DNA of 64,000 nucleotides, from the NCBI RefSeq assembly GCF_030403435.1, contig NZ_JAUEPH010000005.1:248001-312000 (forward strand). The letters run 5' to 3'. This document shows, piece by piece, positions 37,512 through 47,232 of the stretch (within the stretch, counting starts at the first letter, position 1; each line of letters opens with the position of its first letter). The notes below the pieces were generated by a model, which saw only the letters and a list, made by a program, of their open reading frames with translations, had not been told where the DNA came from and searched no databases. Both the position numbers and the translations under genes were made by a program. The stretch comes from Algoriphagus sediminis. Lineage in GTDB: Bacteria > Bacteroidota > Bacteroidia > Cytophagales > Cyclobacteriaceae.

Positions 37512-38337
37512 TTTTTTTCAAAATCTCGGCAGGGACTTGAGAAGGTTTTCTTCCTTTGATCAGGAGGGGATGATTTCTGTTAAGGAAATTGAAGCCAGAC
37601 ATCATTTCATGTAGAGCTTCTTCTTTTTTCAGTTGAAAAAGGACTTTGTCTTCCATGATTTCCTCCCATCGCATCAATTCTTTTTTCCTTTCCTCTGTAG
37701 ACATTCCCGGATGATCTCCTCGTTTAAACCAGAGGATTGTCGGCTCGAGTCCGCAGTATGCCTTACAATCTGGTTGGGTCAAAAATTGATCCCACATGTA
37801 TCGATCCGTATACACTCCCTTAGGAGTGGTTCGCCAACCAAAGGGTAGCGTTTTGTAATAGGCTAAGCTATGTCCTTCACAGGAAAGTAGCCAAGAAGGT
37901 GCATCCCAGCTATCTAGATTCTTCCTGCCGTAAACCATACTTTCTGTACCCTCCACTATGAAGTAGTTCAAGGTAGAAGCGAAGTCATATTGTTCAAGAT
38001 AAAGGGCTAATGTCTCCAGGTGATGTGGTAGAAATAAGTCTCTATCGCAAAGGTAAGCCACATATCTACCTTTGGCTTCTTCCATCAGTACTTGGTGTCT
38101 GTACTCTTCTCCTCTTCTTGGATGTTTTGGGAAGTCAAAAAAGCGAATCCTTTTGTCCTTTTCTGCCAAGTCAGAAATTACAGAACGAGTCATATCATTA
38201 ACGCCATCTCCTACGATAAGAATTTCGAAATTTTGGAGACTTTGTTTTTGAACACTACCGATGGAGTGGGGTAGGATTAATCCTCGATCAATGGATGTCG
38301 GTAATACAACGGAAAATAGAACTTCCTCAGAACTCAT
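37486..38337 (-). CDS. Glycosyltransferase family 2
   Basis: A 283-aa GT-A type transferase. FSVVLPTSIDRGLILPHSIGS starts the nucleotide-sugar fold, ILIVGDGVND is the UDP-binding loop, and YLCDRDLFLPHHLE holds the D-x-D-like metal site (about 95-100). It probably adds a sugar to a surface glycan or protein. It is the last gene of an amidohydrolase, oxidoreductase, glycosyltransferase operon with 4-nt overlaps. Confidence 0.85.
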   Translation of the reverse strand: MSSEEVLFSVVLPTSIDRGLILPHSIGSVQKQSLQNFEILIVGDGVNDMTRSVISDLAEKDKRIRFFDFPKHPRRGEEYRHQVLMEEAKGRYVAYLCDRDLFLPHHLETLALYLEQYDFASTLNYFIVEGTESMVYGRKNLDSWDAPSWLLSCEGHSLAYYKTLPFGWRTTPKGVYTDRYMWDQFLTQPDCKAYCGLEPTILWFKRGDHPGMSTEERKKELMRWEEIMEDKVLFQLKKEEALHEMMSGFNFLNRNHPLLIKGRKPSQVPAEILKKIKKALSLS

Positions 38338-39245
38338 TGATTTGCTAACATTTTCAATTCATCGATTATTTGGATGACTTTAACTCCTTCAGCTAAATCA
38401 GAAAGAGGTTCTTCTCCCTTGTCAAGGTATCCCAAAAAGGCCTCTAATTCCGCCATTAAGGGAGAAGGTCCAGAAAACTTCCTAGTCTCAAACCTGATTT
38501 CCTCAGGTTTGGATCGATCATTTCCATGGTAGATTTCCAGATGATTCACTTTTTCATCTTTTAAAACTGCCACACCTTCGGAGAAATGAAGCCTAACTTC
38601 CCTTCTTTTATCGGCATAACGATTTGAAACTTCTAACACGCAGGGAATTTCATCCCCTAAAAGTGCGGTCATTCCTCGTTCCACTCCATTGTATTTTTCA
38701 ACCACTGCGGCTTTTGGTTTGGGAAAGTGACCCAGCATTACACTGGCAATGGTAATGTCATGTGGAATTAAAGTCCAGACCGAATCAACATCCGACCGTG
38801 GACTCGTCCAATTGCAGCGATTGGATTTATAAAATTTCAATTCTCCGAGTTCTCGGGTTTTTACTAACTTTTCAAGCAATTGAATACCTGAATGGTATTT
38901 CCAATTGTGCATAACAAAAATATCTTTTCGATTAAGGGATAGTAGATTTTCTGCCTGCTTTCGATCGCAAGTCAGCGGTTTTTCTACGAAGATTGGGACT
39001 TCATCAGGAATCAGTTCCTTCAAAACCTCATAGTGTGTGATAGCTGGTGTTGAGATGATCCAACCTTTGGGAATGAAAGTTTGAGTTTTTTTTGGCCAAA
39101 CTTCAGAAGCCCCCATGGTAAGTGCTTTGGTTCGATTTTCTTCTAAACCGTCTATCACCACAACATTTTGACCAAGCAAAAGCAGGTCCCTAAGAATATT
39201 CCTACCCCACTTTCCACATCCCACTAATCCGATTTGGTTATTCAT
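38334..39245 (-). CDS. Gfo/Idh/MocA family oxidoreductase
   Basis: A 303-aa NAD(P)-dependent sugar dehydrogenase-like protein. IGLVGCGKWGRNILRDLLLLG (in outline) is the dinucleotide loop, FVEKPLTCDRKQAENLL is the EKP motif, and SVWTLIPHDITIASVMLG contains the family H-D. It starts inside the stop of the amidohydrolase gene and overlaps the glycosyltransferase gene by 4 nt. It likely modifies a nucleotide sugar or deoxysugar for the adjoining transferase; substrate unknown. Confidence 0.87.
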   Translation of the reverse strand: MNNQIGLVGCGKWGRNILRDLLLLGQNVVVIDGLEENRTKALTMGASEVWPKKTQTFIPKGWIISTPAITHYEVLKELIPDEVPIFVEKPLTCDRKQAENLLSLNRKDIFVMHNWKYHSGIQLLEKLVKTRELGELKFYKSNRCNWTSPRSDVDSVWTLIPHDITIASVMLGHFPKPKAAVVEKYNGVERGMTALLGDEIPCVLEVSNRYADKRREVRLHFSEGVAVLKDEKVNHLEIYHGNDRSKPEEIRFETRKFSGPSPLMAELEAFLGYLDKGEEPLSDLAEGVKVIQIIDELKMLANQ

Positions 39246-40948
39246 ATGGCCTTATAAACCACCTTGCCGGCTACCACAGTAATTTTCACTTTTGTATCTA
39301 GGATTTCATCTTCAGGAACGGTCATGATATCTTTATCAAATACAGTAAAGTCAGCAGCCTTGCCGATTTCAATCGAGCCTTTAAAATCTTCTTCAAACTC
39401 AGCATAGGCTCCATCCAAAGTGTAAGATTTAAGTGCCTGCTCACGGGTCATTTTTTGATCTCCTTCATAGCCGCCTTCAGGGAGACCTTCCAAAGTTTTT
39501 CTGGTTACGGACGCGTAAAAAGATGGAATAGGGTCGACGGGCTCCACCGGAGCATCGGTCCCATTGCAGATTCTTGCGCCAGTTTGAAAAAGTTTCTGCC
39601 AGACGTAAGCTCCATCTATGATGCGCTTTTCTCCCAATCGATCAATAGCCCATGGTCTATCTGAGCTCAAGTGAATGGCTTGCATGGCTGCAATCACACC
39701 TAACTCCCCAAACCTAGGAATATCATCAGGATGTAAATGCTGTGCATGCTCAATCCGGAAACGATGATCTGTGGCATCTGGAAACTTAGCAAAAGCCCCT
39801 TCGTAGCGATCTAATATCTCTTGATTTGCACGGTCTCCGATCGCATGAGAACAAACCTGAAAACCTAAAGGAAGTGCTTTCTCAGACACCTCAGTGACTA
39901 CTTCCATTGGAAGAGTTTCGTGACCTCTATGTCCCGGACGGTCAGTGTAGTCTTCAAGTAACCAGGCTCCTCTTGGTCCTAGGGCACCATCACAGTTTAA
40001 TTTGATTGATCGAACTGTGAGCATGTGATCTGCGCTATCGATCATGGGCCCTTTTTCATACCATTGTTCCAATAGTTCGGGCTGACGACCAGTAAGCATA
40101 ATATATTGACGCACCGTGAGCTTTCCTTCGTCTTTGAATTTTTGGACTAGATCTATGACTGCTTGACCAGAACCTGCATCATGAAATGAAGTGATGCCTT
40201 TTTCTACCAGCTCTTGAAGAGCCAAAGTCAATGCTGCTTCTGCTCTCTCAGGAGTTTCAGCAGGAACAAGTCTTGCAACCAATCCTGAAGCCCTCTCGGT
40301 TAAAACTCCTGTTGGGTTTCCAAGCTCATCAACTATAATTTCTCCACCTTCGACTTCACCTGGTCTCTCTCCTGTGAGGTTGGAAATTCCTGCCATTTCC
40401 AGTGCTGCTTCATTTGCAAAAGATGCATGGCCTGATGCGTGCCTTAGAAATACTGGATTATCTGGAGAGACTTCATTTAGAGGCTCATTAGTCTGAAAAC
40501 CTTTAACCATTTTTTCAGGTTTTTCAATCCACTTGTCCTGATGCCAGCCTCTACCTGTTATCCAGTCACCCGGCTCCGCTTTCGCAACGGCTTCTGCCAC
40601 TTTCTCTACAAGCTCATCATAGGTTTTGACATACATAAGATCGAGTTCTAGCTTATTATAGCCTATACCCATAAGGTGTCCATGTGACTCAATAAAGCCT
40701 GGAGTCATGGTTTTTCCCTGAAGATCCATCACCTCGGTATTGTTACCTGTATGAGCCAAAATATCTTGGTTATTGCCCAAGTTAAGGATCATTCCATCCT
40801 TTATGGCTACTGCCTCTACTTTTGGATTTGATTCATCTACTGTATAAATGACTCCATTAGTAAAAATTAAGTCTGCTTCTTCTGCTCTCTGGGGTGAGCA
40901 CGCTACTGAGAGGATGCCAAAAATGGCAAATAAAATGTACTTCTTCAT
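39242..40948 (-). CDS. YtcJ-type amidohydrolase lipoprotein
   Basis: The signal peptide ends in SVACSPQ (lipobox, Cys about 17). Metal-dependent amidohydrolase fold: FIESHGHLMG (first H-x-H), the family KLNCDGALG, RIEHAQHLHPDD and NGTDAPVEP. At 568 aa it fits the YtcJ/NfdA group of exo-amidohydrolases with broad amide or formamide substrates. First gene of a three-gene unit with 4-nt overlaps. A lipoprotein enzyme in the same operon as cytosolic sugar genes is unusual. Confidence 0.88.
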   Translation of the reverse strand: MKKYILFAIFGILSVACSPQRAEEADLIFTNGVIYTVDESNPKVEAVAIKDGMILNLGNNQDILAHTGNNTEVMDLQGKTMTPGFIESHGHLMGIGYNKLELDLMYVKTYDELVEKVAEAVAKAEPGDWITGRGWHQDKWIEKPEKMVKGFQTNEPLNEVSPDNPVFLRHASGHASFANEAALEMAGISNLTGERPGEVEGGEIIVDELGNPTGVLTERASGLVARLVPAETPERAEAALTLALQELVEKGITSFHDAGSGQAVIDLVQKFKDEGKLTVRQYIMLTGRQPELLEQWYEKGPMIDSADHMLTVRSIKLNCDGALGPRGAWLLEDYTDRPGHRGHETLPMEVVTEVSEKALPLGFQVCSHAIGDRANQEILDRYEGAFAKFPDATDHRFRIEHAQHLHPDDIPRFGELGVIAAMQAIHLSSDRPWAIDRLGEKRIIDGAYVWQKLFQTGARICNGTDAPVEPVDPIPSFYASVTRKTLEGLPEGGYEGDQKMTREQALKSYTLDGAYAEFEEDFKGSIEIGKAADFTVFDKDIMTVPEDEILDTKVKITVVAGKVVYKAI

Positions 40949-41012
40949 CGCTGGGATTGGTTGATTGGTTATAAGCTAAAGCCTTTTTGTCGATCTGCAA
41001 AATATGTGAAGC

Positions 41013-43094
41013 CTAGCGTATCCAGATTTTGCGAGAAGTGCGGAATTCATTATCCACTTCCAGCTGGATGATATATAGCCCTGGCGGAAGAAAACCCGCC
41101 TGAATTTCAAACTCTAAATTGGCTGGAATGGAAAACCCCTCCAGAAGTACCTGTCCCATTGCACTTATCAACCTTCCGGTAGCCTCCCGATTACTAAGAA
41201 TTTTAATTGGACCTGAGCTTGGGTTAGGATAAACTTTAAGCAAAAACTCTCGATCCCCAGGAGGAATATCTTCTGAACTTTTTAAAAAAATCAAGCCACC
41301 TCCAGTTGAACCCAAAATTAAGTCTGGAGCTTCACTAAATAATGCAGGTAAGACAGTCATTGCATTTTGCCTTCCTAGGCGACTTTGGAATGAACCGTTT
41401 CCTGTTTCGATTTGGATTATCTCCCGCCTTTCGGATTCCATGAAATTCTCAATCCTGGTTACTATTCCTAGTTGGTCTACGGCAAAAAGATTTGGGCTTT
41501 CTCCAGCTTCTACTGCTACGAAAAGATTTCTAGTGGCTGGATTATCCACAAAATCTAGAAAGTCATTTTCTATCAGTTCGGCGGAATAAATTGAAAAGTC
41601 CACTTTGTAAAGATCCAAGCTGCCATTTTGGGCAGCGACCAATAAATAGTCCTGATTTTCGTAGTCGAAAAATTGAAGATAATCTCCACGAGCTGGTTGA
41701 TATCCTTCAAAATTAATTTCCTGAAATCCAGACTCTGATTTCTCAAAAATTCTAGAAACAGGAATGTTATTCTCATAGCGAATTCCCGAAGCGATGCTAT
41801 GATTAACACCTGTCTGATCGATAAATTCAAGGTATTGGGCATCTACTAACTGAAGCTCCAAAAACTCAATTTCAGAACTTTCGATCAACGTGAATTCATT
41901 ATTTGAGAAGCTGTATGAACTGAGATGAGAAAGTGTTCCTGTTTCGGTAACTGAATTATAAGTGACCCAGAGATTCCCTGAGGATTTATTGCCCTGGAAA
42001 AATGGTTTAGAGTTTTCCCCAAGGTCCAGAATATCGTTCTGCAAGATTGGGATTGCTCCACTGGAATTAGGGCTTAGCCGGAATACAGATTCCTTGAAAT
42101 CGATCTGGAAGTTGAAGGAGGATTGATTCGTGTTTAGGCTGATAATCAGATCGTCACCTACACTTTCTCCTACGTGGTACCTTGGGAATTGCGGCAAGGC
42201 TCCAAATGCCGGAAGTTCATTACTAAAAGAGTCAAAAATGGGTTGATTCTCTGTGCCTTTATTTGGTAGAAAATAAAGAATATCGCATTCATCTCTACCC
42301 AAAACTAAGTCACTAACCCCATCTCCATTATAGTCTTCATAAAGAATGGAATGTCCTCCAGCATGAAGTATTCTTGCGTTTGGAGCGGTCCGTAAGTCGG
42401 GATCGAGCGGGATGCCATTGCAGGTAGTTCCATAGCTAAAATCACCACATCCACAGAATACGAAATTACCCCAGAAAAACTCAGGAAATTCGAAGCCATC
42501 AAGACCGGGAGTTCCTGTTCTCTCCACACTGGTATTCTTATAAAATTCAAGATAATCCCCCGAGGCAAAGTTGAAAATCACCAGATCCAAATCTCCATCA
42601 CCGTCCAGATCGCGTAATAGTGGAGTATCAAGATTATTGGCTTGGATGTTTGGGCCAGTATCAAGTCGGAGCACATCGCTTGCTAATTCAAATGAGGGAT
42701 AATCTCCGCTAGAAGTATTTCTATAAGCTTTGATCCCAAGCGCAGTGGAAGTGAAAAGATCCTTTTTACCGTCGAGGTCAAAGTCCTCAACTGCCAGGAA
42801 ACCATTGATATCAGCTGGAAGGAAATAGCTAACCTCAGGAAGGTAAGTGAATGAGTTATCATTCACTGCATAGGCCTGAAGTTGCCTGGAGTTAATATCC
42901 CAAATTAGCCATTCTTCCGCACCGTCTCCATTCAGATCTATCGTATGAATTTGGGCTGAATTAATTCCTCCGGAAAAAGGACTGTCTAGAAAATCACCGT
43001 TTTGTCTCACGGATACTCCTTCTGAATGCCGATAGGAAAGCTGTCCTAGGCATGCCAAGGGCAAAATCAAAAATAAAATAAGGAAGATCCGCAT
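41013..43094 (-). CDS. Secreted FG-GAP/VCBS repeat protein with C-terminal sorting domain
   Basis: A 693-aa exported protein. Signal peptide IFLILFLILPLACLGQ. Asp-rich calcium-type FG-GAP repeats (DLNGDGAEEW, DFDLDGKKDLF, DLDGDGDLDLV, DYNGDGVSDLVLG) indicate an integrin-like propeller. The last 80 residues (VYPNPSSGPIKI...LPPGLYIIQLE...RKIWIR) form a type A type IX secretion sorting domain, so it should leave through T9SS to the surface or medium. ATG 43094 is chosen; the TTG at 43115 precedes it by seven codons. Confidence 0.85.
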   Translation of the reverse strand: MRIFLILFLILPLACLGQLSYRHSEGVSVRQNGDFLDSPFSGGINSAQIHTIDLNGDGAEEWLIWDINSRQLQAYAVNDNSFTYLPEVSYFLPADINGFLAVEDFDLDGKKDLFTSTALGIKAYRNTSSGDYPSFELASDVLRLDTGPNIQANNLDTPLLRDLDGDGDLDLVIFNFASGDYLEFYKNTSVERTGTPGLDGFEFPEFFWGNFVFCGCGDFSYGTTCNGIPLDPDLRTAPNARILHAGGHSILYEDYNGDGVSDLVLGRDECDILYFLPNKGTENQPIFDSFSNELPAFGALPQFPRYHVGESVGDDLIISLNTNQSSFNFQIDFKESVFRLSPNSSGAIPILQNDILDLGENSKPFFQGNKSSGNLWVTYNSVTETGTLSHLSSYSFSNNEFTLIESSEIEFLELQLVDAQYLEFIDQTGVNHSIASGIRYENNIPVSRIFEKSESGFQEINFEGYQPARGDYLQFFDYENQDYLLVAAQNGSLDLYKVDFSIYSAELIENDFLDFVDNPATRNLFVAVEAGESPNLFAVDQLGIVTRIENFMESERREIIQIETGNGSFQSRLGRQNAMTVLPALFSEAPDLILGSTGGGLIFLKSSEDIPPGDREFLLKVYPNPSSGPIKILSNREATGRLISAMGQVLLEGFSIPANLEFEIQAGFLPPGLYIIQLEVDNEFRTSRKIWIR

Positions 43095-43186
43095 GAGATT
43101 CAGTTCTCTATCCAAAATAATTACGAATGAAGGAACCTAAAGATGCCATTCATTCCTTTATTTTAGCAGTAAATCTACGGCATAGC

Positions 43187-44482
43187 ATGAATGTTTCCAT
43201 TTTATATCAGCTTTATCTTAAAAGTACAGGGGTCAGCACGGATACCAGAAAAATTAAAAGAGGTAATCTCTTTTTTGCCCTGAAAGGGCCAAATTTTAAT
43301 GCTAATGAGTTTGCGGAAAAAGCCCTTGAAATGGGAGCATCAACCGTGGTGATCGATGATCCAAAATACTTTGTGGAAGACGATGATCGATACTTTCTAG
43401 CTGAGGATGCTTTGGAAATGCTGCAGAAGTTGGCAAATCACCATAGAAAGCAGCTAAAAATTCCAGTCATTGGTTTGACTGGGTCCAATGGAAAAACCAC
43501 CTCAAAGGAGCTCCTTCATGCAGTACTCAGCAAAAAATACAAAACTGCGGCGACGGTTGGCAATTTGAATAATCACATTGGAGTGCCCTTGACACTTCTA
43601 GCCATTGGGGATGAACATGAAATGGCGATCATAGAAATGGGTGCCAATAAGCAGGGTGACATTCAGGAGCTTTGCGAGATTGCTGAGCCCACTCACGGCT
43701 TTATTACCAATATTGGGAAGGCTCACTTGGAGGGGATGGGAGGTCCTGAGGGGGTTTTGAAAACCAAGACTGAACTTTATCAGCATCTTCGAGCGAATCA
43801 TGGTACCGTTTTTATCAATTCTCAAGACCCCATTCTTTCCAATATGATCAAGCGTTTTGAGAAACCGATTCTTTATCCTGCCAAAGGCGACTTCATGGAA
43901 GTGGAATTTCTCGAAGCCAACCCCTTTGTAAAGTTCAAAGTGGAGGGATCAAATGAAGAACACCTGAGTTTTTTAATAGGAGGGTATAACTTTGGAAATA
44001 TCGCTATCGCATTGACCATCGGGAAGTTTTTCGATGTTCCTATGGACCAGGCGGTCAAAGCTGTGATCGATTATAAGCCTGAAAATATGCGCTCTCAACT
44101 CATTCAAAAAAGATCTAATCTGATCATTTTGGATGCCTATAATGCAAACCCATCATCCATGGAGGGAGCTATCCGAACTTTTGGAGGGATGACAGGTAAA
44201 AAGCACAAAATGATTATTCTCGGAGATATGTTTGAGATGGGCGAGCATGCGGAGTCTGAACATAGGCGGCTGGGAGAAATTGTCTCAGAATACCAGATTG
44301 ATAAGATATGTTTCACAGGGAAGTTGGTGGTTTCGGCTTTAGAGAAGGCTCCAAAGGCTCTTTACTTCCCTGACCCTTTTTCACTGAGAAACTGGCTTGA
44401 AGACAGCAAGCTCGAGGATTATCTTATCCTGATCAAAGGTAGTAGAGGGATGAAACTCGAATCATTAGTGGACTTTATTTAA
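43187..44482 (+). CDS. murF: UDP-N-acetylmuramoyl-tripeptide--D-alanyl-D-alanine ligase
   Basis: Last cytosolic step of the peptidoglycan stem peptide, adding D-Ala-D-Ala with ATP. STDTRKIKRGNLFFALKG starts the N-domain, GLTGSNGKTTSKELLHAVL holds the ATP loop (about 108), MGANKQGDI and TNIGKAHLEG are Mur family motifs, and LDAYNANPSSMEGAI and GDMFEMG lie in the C-domain. The frame begins at ATG 43127, but ATG 43187 (431 aa, starting MNVSILYQLYLKS) matches the family N-terminus. It stands outside a dcw cluster. Confidence 0.92.
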   Translation: MNVSILYQLYLKSTGVSTDTRKIKRGNLFFALKGPNFNANEFAEKALEMGASTVVIDDPKYFVEDDDRYFLAEDALEMLQKLANHHRKQLKIPVIGLTGSNGKTTSKELLHAVLSKKYKTAATVGNLNNHIGVPLTLLAIGDEHEMAIIEMGANKQGDIQELCEIAEPTHGFITNIGKAHLEGMGGPEGVLKTKTELYQHLRANHGTVFINSQDPILSNMIKRFEKPILYPAKGDFMEVEFLEANPFVKFKVEGSNEEHLSFLIGGYNFGNIAIALTIGKFFDVPMDQAVKAVIDYKPENMRSQLIQKRSNLIILDAYNANPSSMEGAIRTFGGMTGKKHKMIILGDMFEMGEHAESEHRRLGEIVSEYQIDKICFTGKLVVSALEKAPKALYFPDPFSLRNWLEDSKLEDYLILIKGSRGMKLESLVDFI

Positions 44483-44530
44483 ACTTCCGAATAGAGTACT
44501 TGTTGTTCCTATACAAAAACATTCCCGACC

Positions 44531-45208
44531 ATGAGACCTTACTTTGAATTCCTTTCTGCTCTTGCAAAAAATAATCATCGCGATTGGATGATGGCAAACA
44601 AAAAGTGGTACGACGAGACACGGGCTGAATTCCTTGATGATGTAGCATACTTAATCAAAGGATTAAATGAGTTTGTGCCGGGAATGGATATCTTTAAACC
44701 TAAAGATTGCGTATTCCGAATCAATCGGGATGTAAGGTTTTCGAAGAATAAAGATCCCTATAAGACTAATTTCTCGGCTTATTTTTCTCCCAAAGGGAAG
44801 AAGTCACCAGGGCCTGGATATTATATTAGTTTAAAGCCGGGAGATTCTATGGTGGGTGGCGGAATATGGATGCCAGAAGCAGAAAATTTAAAAAGAATCA
44901 GGAAGGAAATCGACTACAGTGGGGCGGAACTTCAGGCCATTGAAGAAGACCCGGACTTTAAGAAGAATTTTGGAAAAATCAACGGAGAAAAATTGAAGAC
45001 TTCTCCCAGAGATTACGATAAGGATCATCCTTACATAGAATATTTGAGGCTAAAAAGCTTCACGGCCTTTACAAGTCTTGAAGATAAAGATGTAGAAAAT
45101 GGAGCTTACCTGAATAAAGCTTTAGACGCTTTTCGAAAGATGGTGCCTCTTAATAATTTTTTGGAACGAGCGATAGAGGATGTGGAAGATGGATCAGGAA
45201 TCCTCTAA
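44531..45208 (+). CDS. DUF2461 domain-containing protein
   Basis: A 225-aa protein of the DUF2461 (TIGR02453) family, with NNHRDWMMANKKWYDETRAEF (in outline), PKDCVFRINRDVRFSKNKDPYK and GGIWMPEAENLKRIRKEID. The conserved Arg-Phe-Ser-Lys-x-K-x-PY stretch is characteristic. Function is unknown. It follows murF by 48 nt and overlaps the convergent HAD gene by 4 nt at the stop codons. Confidence 0.9.
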   Translation: MRPYFEFLSALAKNNHRDWMMANKKWYDETRAEFLDDVAYLIKGLNEFVPGMDIFKPKDCVFRINRDVRFSKNKDPYKTNFSAYFSPKGKKSPGPGYYISLKPGDSMVGGGIWMPEAENLKRIRKEIDYSGAELQAIEEDPDFKKNFGKINGEKLKTSPRDYDKDHPYIEYLRLKSFTAFTSLEDKDVENGAYLNKALDAFRKMVPLNNFLERAIEDVEDGSGIL

Positions 45209-46026
45209 TTCATTAATTCAAAATACTTTTCTATGCTAAGTGCCACCCCATCTTCCTTATGATGCAGGGTATGGTCATTGGCTATCATCTTTAATTCAGG
45301 TCGTGCATTTGCAACGGCTATACCCATACCCACCGCCTGTAAAAGATCAATGTCATTATAATTGTCCCCAAATGCGATCACCTCCTCTATGGGGAAATCA
45401 TAGCATTCGTTCAGAATTTTTCTTAGGGCAGTGGCTTTAGAAATACTTTTTGGAGCTATTTCAATGTACGTGTCCTTGGATCGATAGAGATGTAGCTCCT
45501 TAGAAAAAAGTAGATGCAGCTCTCCAAAAAGCCACGAAATCTCCTGGCTATCCCCCATGGTCATTATCTTATGAGCCCCGTTATTTTTTTTACTCCAAAG
45601 GGATAAAACATCTTCAGTCTGCATCCAGATCGGCTCTGTTTTGGTATTTTGAATTTCTCTTTTCGACCAATAGTCCTCTTTAGCCTCATACCAATTATCC
45701 TCATAAAAAAGGCTTATGTGGAGGTTGGTTTTAGAAACGAACTGATAGATTTTATCAACCAGGCCCAGTGGAATCGTCGTGCTTTCAAGTGTTTCCCCTT
45801 TTGCATTTTGGACAAATCCACCATTATATGAAATAAGGGGATTATTAACCCTATCCAAGTCTTCCAACAGATGTCGCATAGCTTTTGGCATCCGGGAACT
45901 GGCCAAAATGATTGGAAAATCAATCGGAAGTCTTTTGATTACTTTTTTTAATCGATCTGAAAGATCACGCTCAGAATTGAGAAGGGTTCCATCAATGTCG
46001 GAGCAAAGGGCTTTGTATCTCATCAA
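45205..46026 (-). CDS. Cof-type HAD-IIB sugar-phosphate phosphatase
   Basis: A 273-aa cytosolic phosphatase. SDIDGTLLNSERDLS (about 8-22) holds the nucleophile Asp and the DxDGT motif, LASSRMPKAM is motif II, and FGDNYNDIDLLQAVGMGIAVANA contains the Mg2+-binding GD-x3-D of motif IV. The IIB cap lies between. Likely a sugar phosphate or flavin phosphatase. Last of a three-gene unit, with its start overlapping the small membrane gene by 4 nt. Confidence 0.9.
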   Translation of the reverse strand: MMRYKALCSDIDGTLLNSERDLSDRLKKVIKRLPIDFPIILASSRMPKAMRHLLEDLDRVNNPLISYNGGFVQNAKGETLESTTIPLGLVDKIYQFVSKTNLHISLFYEDNWYEAKEDYWSKREIQNTKTEPIWMQTEDVLSLWSKKNNGAHKIMTMGDSQEISWLFGELHLLFSKELHLYRSKDTYIEIAPKSISKATALRKILNECYDFPIEEVIAFGDNYNDIDLLQAVGMGIAVANARPELKMIANDHTLHHKEDGVALSIEKYFELMN

Positions 46027-46295
46027 TCAATTTGTGACCAATCAATCTCATCAGCAAAGTTTGCGAAAAAGCTAAACCCAATAATTGAGACAATGATTAT
46101 AGCAATAGCAAAACCAATGAGTTTTACAATAAGCTCGGATTTGGCCCAGTTGGATTTACTTTGTTCGGTATTAGAATCCACTGCCCATACGATGAGCATG
46201 ATAAATCCAATGATTGGAATTTTGGTCACTAAAACTGAAATAATCCAGTCACCTAGTGAAAGCGGTTTTTTCTGGAATTCTGGTGGGATGTTCAT
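46023..46295 (-). CDS. Small two-helix membrane protein
   Basis: A 90-aa protein with two hydrophobic segments, SVLVTKIPIIGFIMLIVWAV and VKLIGFAIAIIIVSIIGFSF, and a polar loop. Similar short proteins are common in Bacteroidota and have no known function. It lies between a lipoprotein gene (10-nt gap) and the HAD gene (4-nt overlap), so it is probably expressed with both. Confidence 0.75.
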   Translation of the reverse strand: MNIPPEFQKKPLSLGDWIISVLVTKIPIIGFIMLIVWAVDSNTEQSKSNWAKSELIVKLIGFAIAIIIVSIIGFSFFANFADEIDWSQID

Positions 46296-46305
46296 AGCTA
46301 TGGGA

Positions 46306-46734
46306 TTAAAAATCTACGGTATTAAAAGTATATTCTTTCATGGCAAAATTGTCGGGATTCATTGGATCGGTTTGAATGAACTGAACAGTGATGAGCTCAT
46401 AATCATCACTATTTTCAAAATCCCTGATGTATAATTCGGCACATTTTCTAGCCAATAAATCAGGTTGATCACCCAGAAGTAAGGGGTCTCCATTTTCCAG
46501 TTTAAGGAAAATGGTTGATTCCGATCCATTCTGATCTTTTTTCTGACTCAGGTTGACGTTCATCCCCTGGAAATTACCGAGTGCACGGATTTCATCCGAA
46601 GGCATAAAACCTTCACCCATCATTTTTTCCAAACCCCATATAGCACCTTTAGCGATGGACTCAGGTTCGCAGGAGCAGGAATTGAGAGATGCAATCAAAA
46701 GAAATAGAATGCCTAATCGAGAGATCGGTTTCAT
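46306..46734 (-). CDS. Small lipoprotein of unknown function
   Basis: A 142-aa protein with signal peptide RLGILFLLIASLNSC and lipobox Cys at about residue 20. The mature part has an Asn/Ser-rich strand region (FQGMNVNLSQKKDQNG) and ARKCAELYIRDFENSDDY. No family recognised. It is first in a unit with the small membrane protein and the HAD phosphatase genes. Confidence 0.72.
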   Translation of the reverse strand: MKPISRLGILFLLIASLNSCSCEPESIAKGAIWGLEKMMGEGFMPSDEIRALGNFQGMNVNLSQKKDQNGSESTIFLKLENGDPLLLGDQPDLLARKCAELYIRDFENSDDYELITVQFIQTDPMNPDNFAMKEYTFNTVDF

Positions 46735-46877
46735 AATTGGCTAGTTTATCTGTAAGCCAAATTAGTGAAAAAAATAGATTCCTATTTTCTGGAAATGTTA
46801 AGGATGGCTATCCGTTCATTGGGCTCGATTCTTATGCTGATATTTGGATCTGGAAGTACGCCTAATAGTGTAATCAC

Positions 46878-46908
46878 AAAAAAAGCCTCACATTTCTGTA
46901 AGGCTTTT
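46878..46908 (-). terminator. Terminator of the tRNA-Ala transcript
   Basis: AAAAGCCTCACA and TGTAAGGCTTTT pair around a short loop with one mismatch. On the minus strand it ends in seven U residues. It begins 2 nt after the tRNA 3' end. Confidence 0.85.
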
Positions 46909-46973
<65 letters not shown>

Positions 46974-46983
<10 letters not shown>

Positions 46984-47213
46984 AATGATTTTCGAAACCT
47001 TCTTCCAGCTGCACTTTTCAGGTATTTTTCACGCTTTCGAGCGTCTGCTCTGGTTTCGTAGTATTCGGTGTAAATGACTGTCCATGGGATCTTGGATTTA
47101 GTCGATCTAACCTTTCCCTTATTATGTTCCTCGAGGAGCCTTCGGTGAGGATCCTCGCTCATTCCCACGTATTGGGATTGATCAATGTCGCTTTGTAGCA
47201 CATATACATACAT
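46974..47213 (-). CDS. GIY-YIG nuclease domain protein inserted at tRNA-Ala
   Basis: A 79-aa single-domain GIY-YIG protein. YVYVLQS and QYVGMSEDPHRRL form the signature (Tyr and Gly in place, catalytic Arg in HRRLLEEHN), and REKYLKSAAGRRF supplies the metal-binding Glu. All catalytic-type residues seem intact. Its last codons (Leu-Gly-Asp-stop) come from the tRNA-Ala 5' end: the TAG is tRNA nucleotides 8-10. RNase P cleavage at G1 (46983) would remove the stop codon. It lies inside a 25-bp tRNA-derived direct repeat. This suggests a small mobile unit; such single-domain proteins are often called UvrC-like. Confidence 0.88.
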
Positions 47214-47232
47214 TTCTACCTGTGTATTGCTC

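Noticed and set aside
43127..43186. ATG 43127 as murF start
   Set aside because: The extra 20 residues do not resemble MurF; ATG 43187 begins the conserved N-domain.
46782..46877. 31-codon minus-strand ORF from a GTG (VITLLGVLPDPNISIR...) downstream of the tRNA-Ala terminator
   Set aside because: It begins directly at the terminator U run, has no start better than GTG and no recognisable family. At most a gene remnant; not enough support to list.
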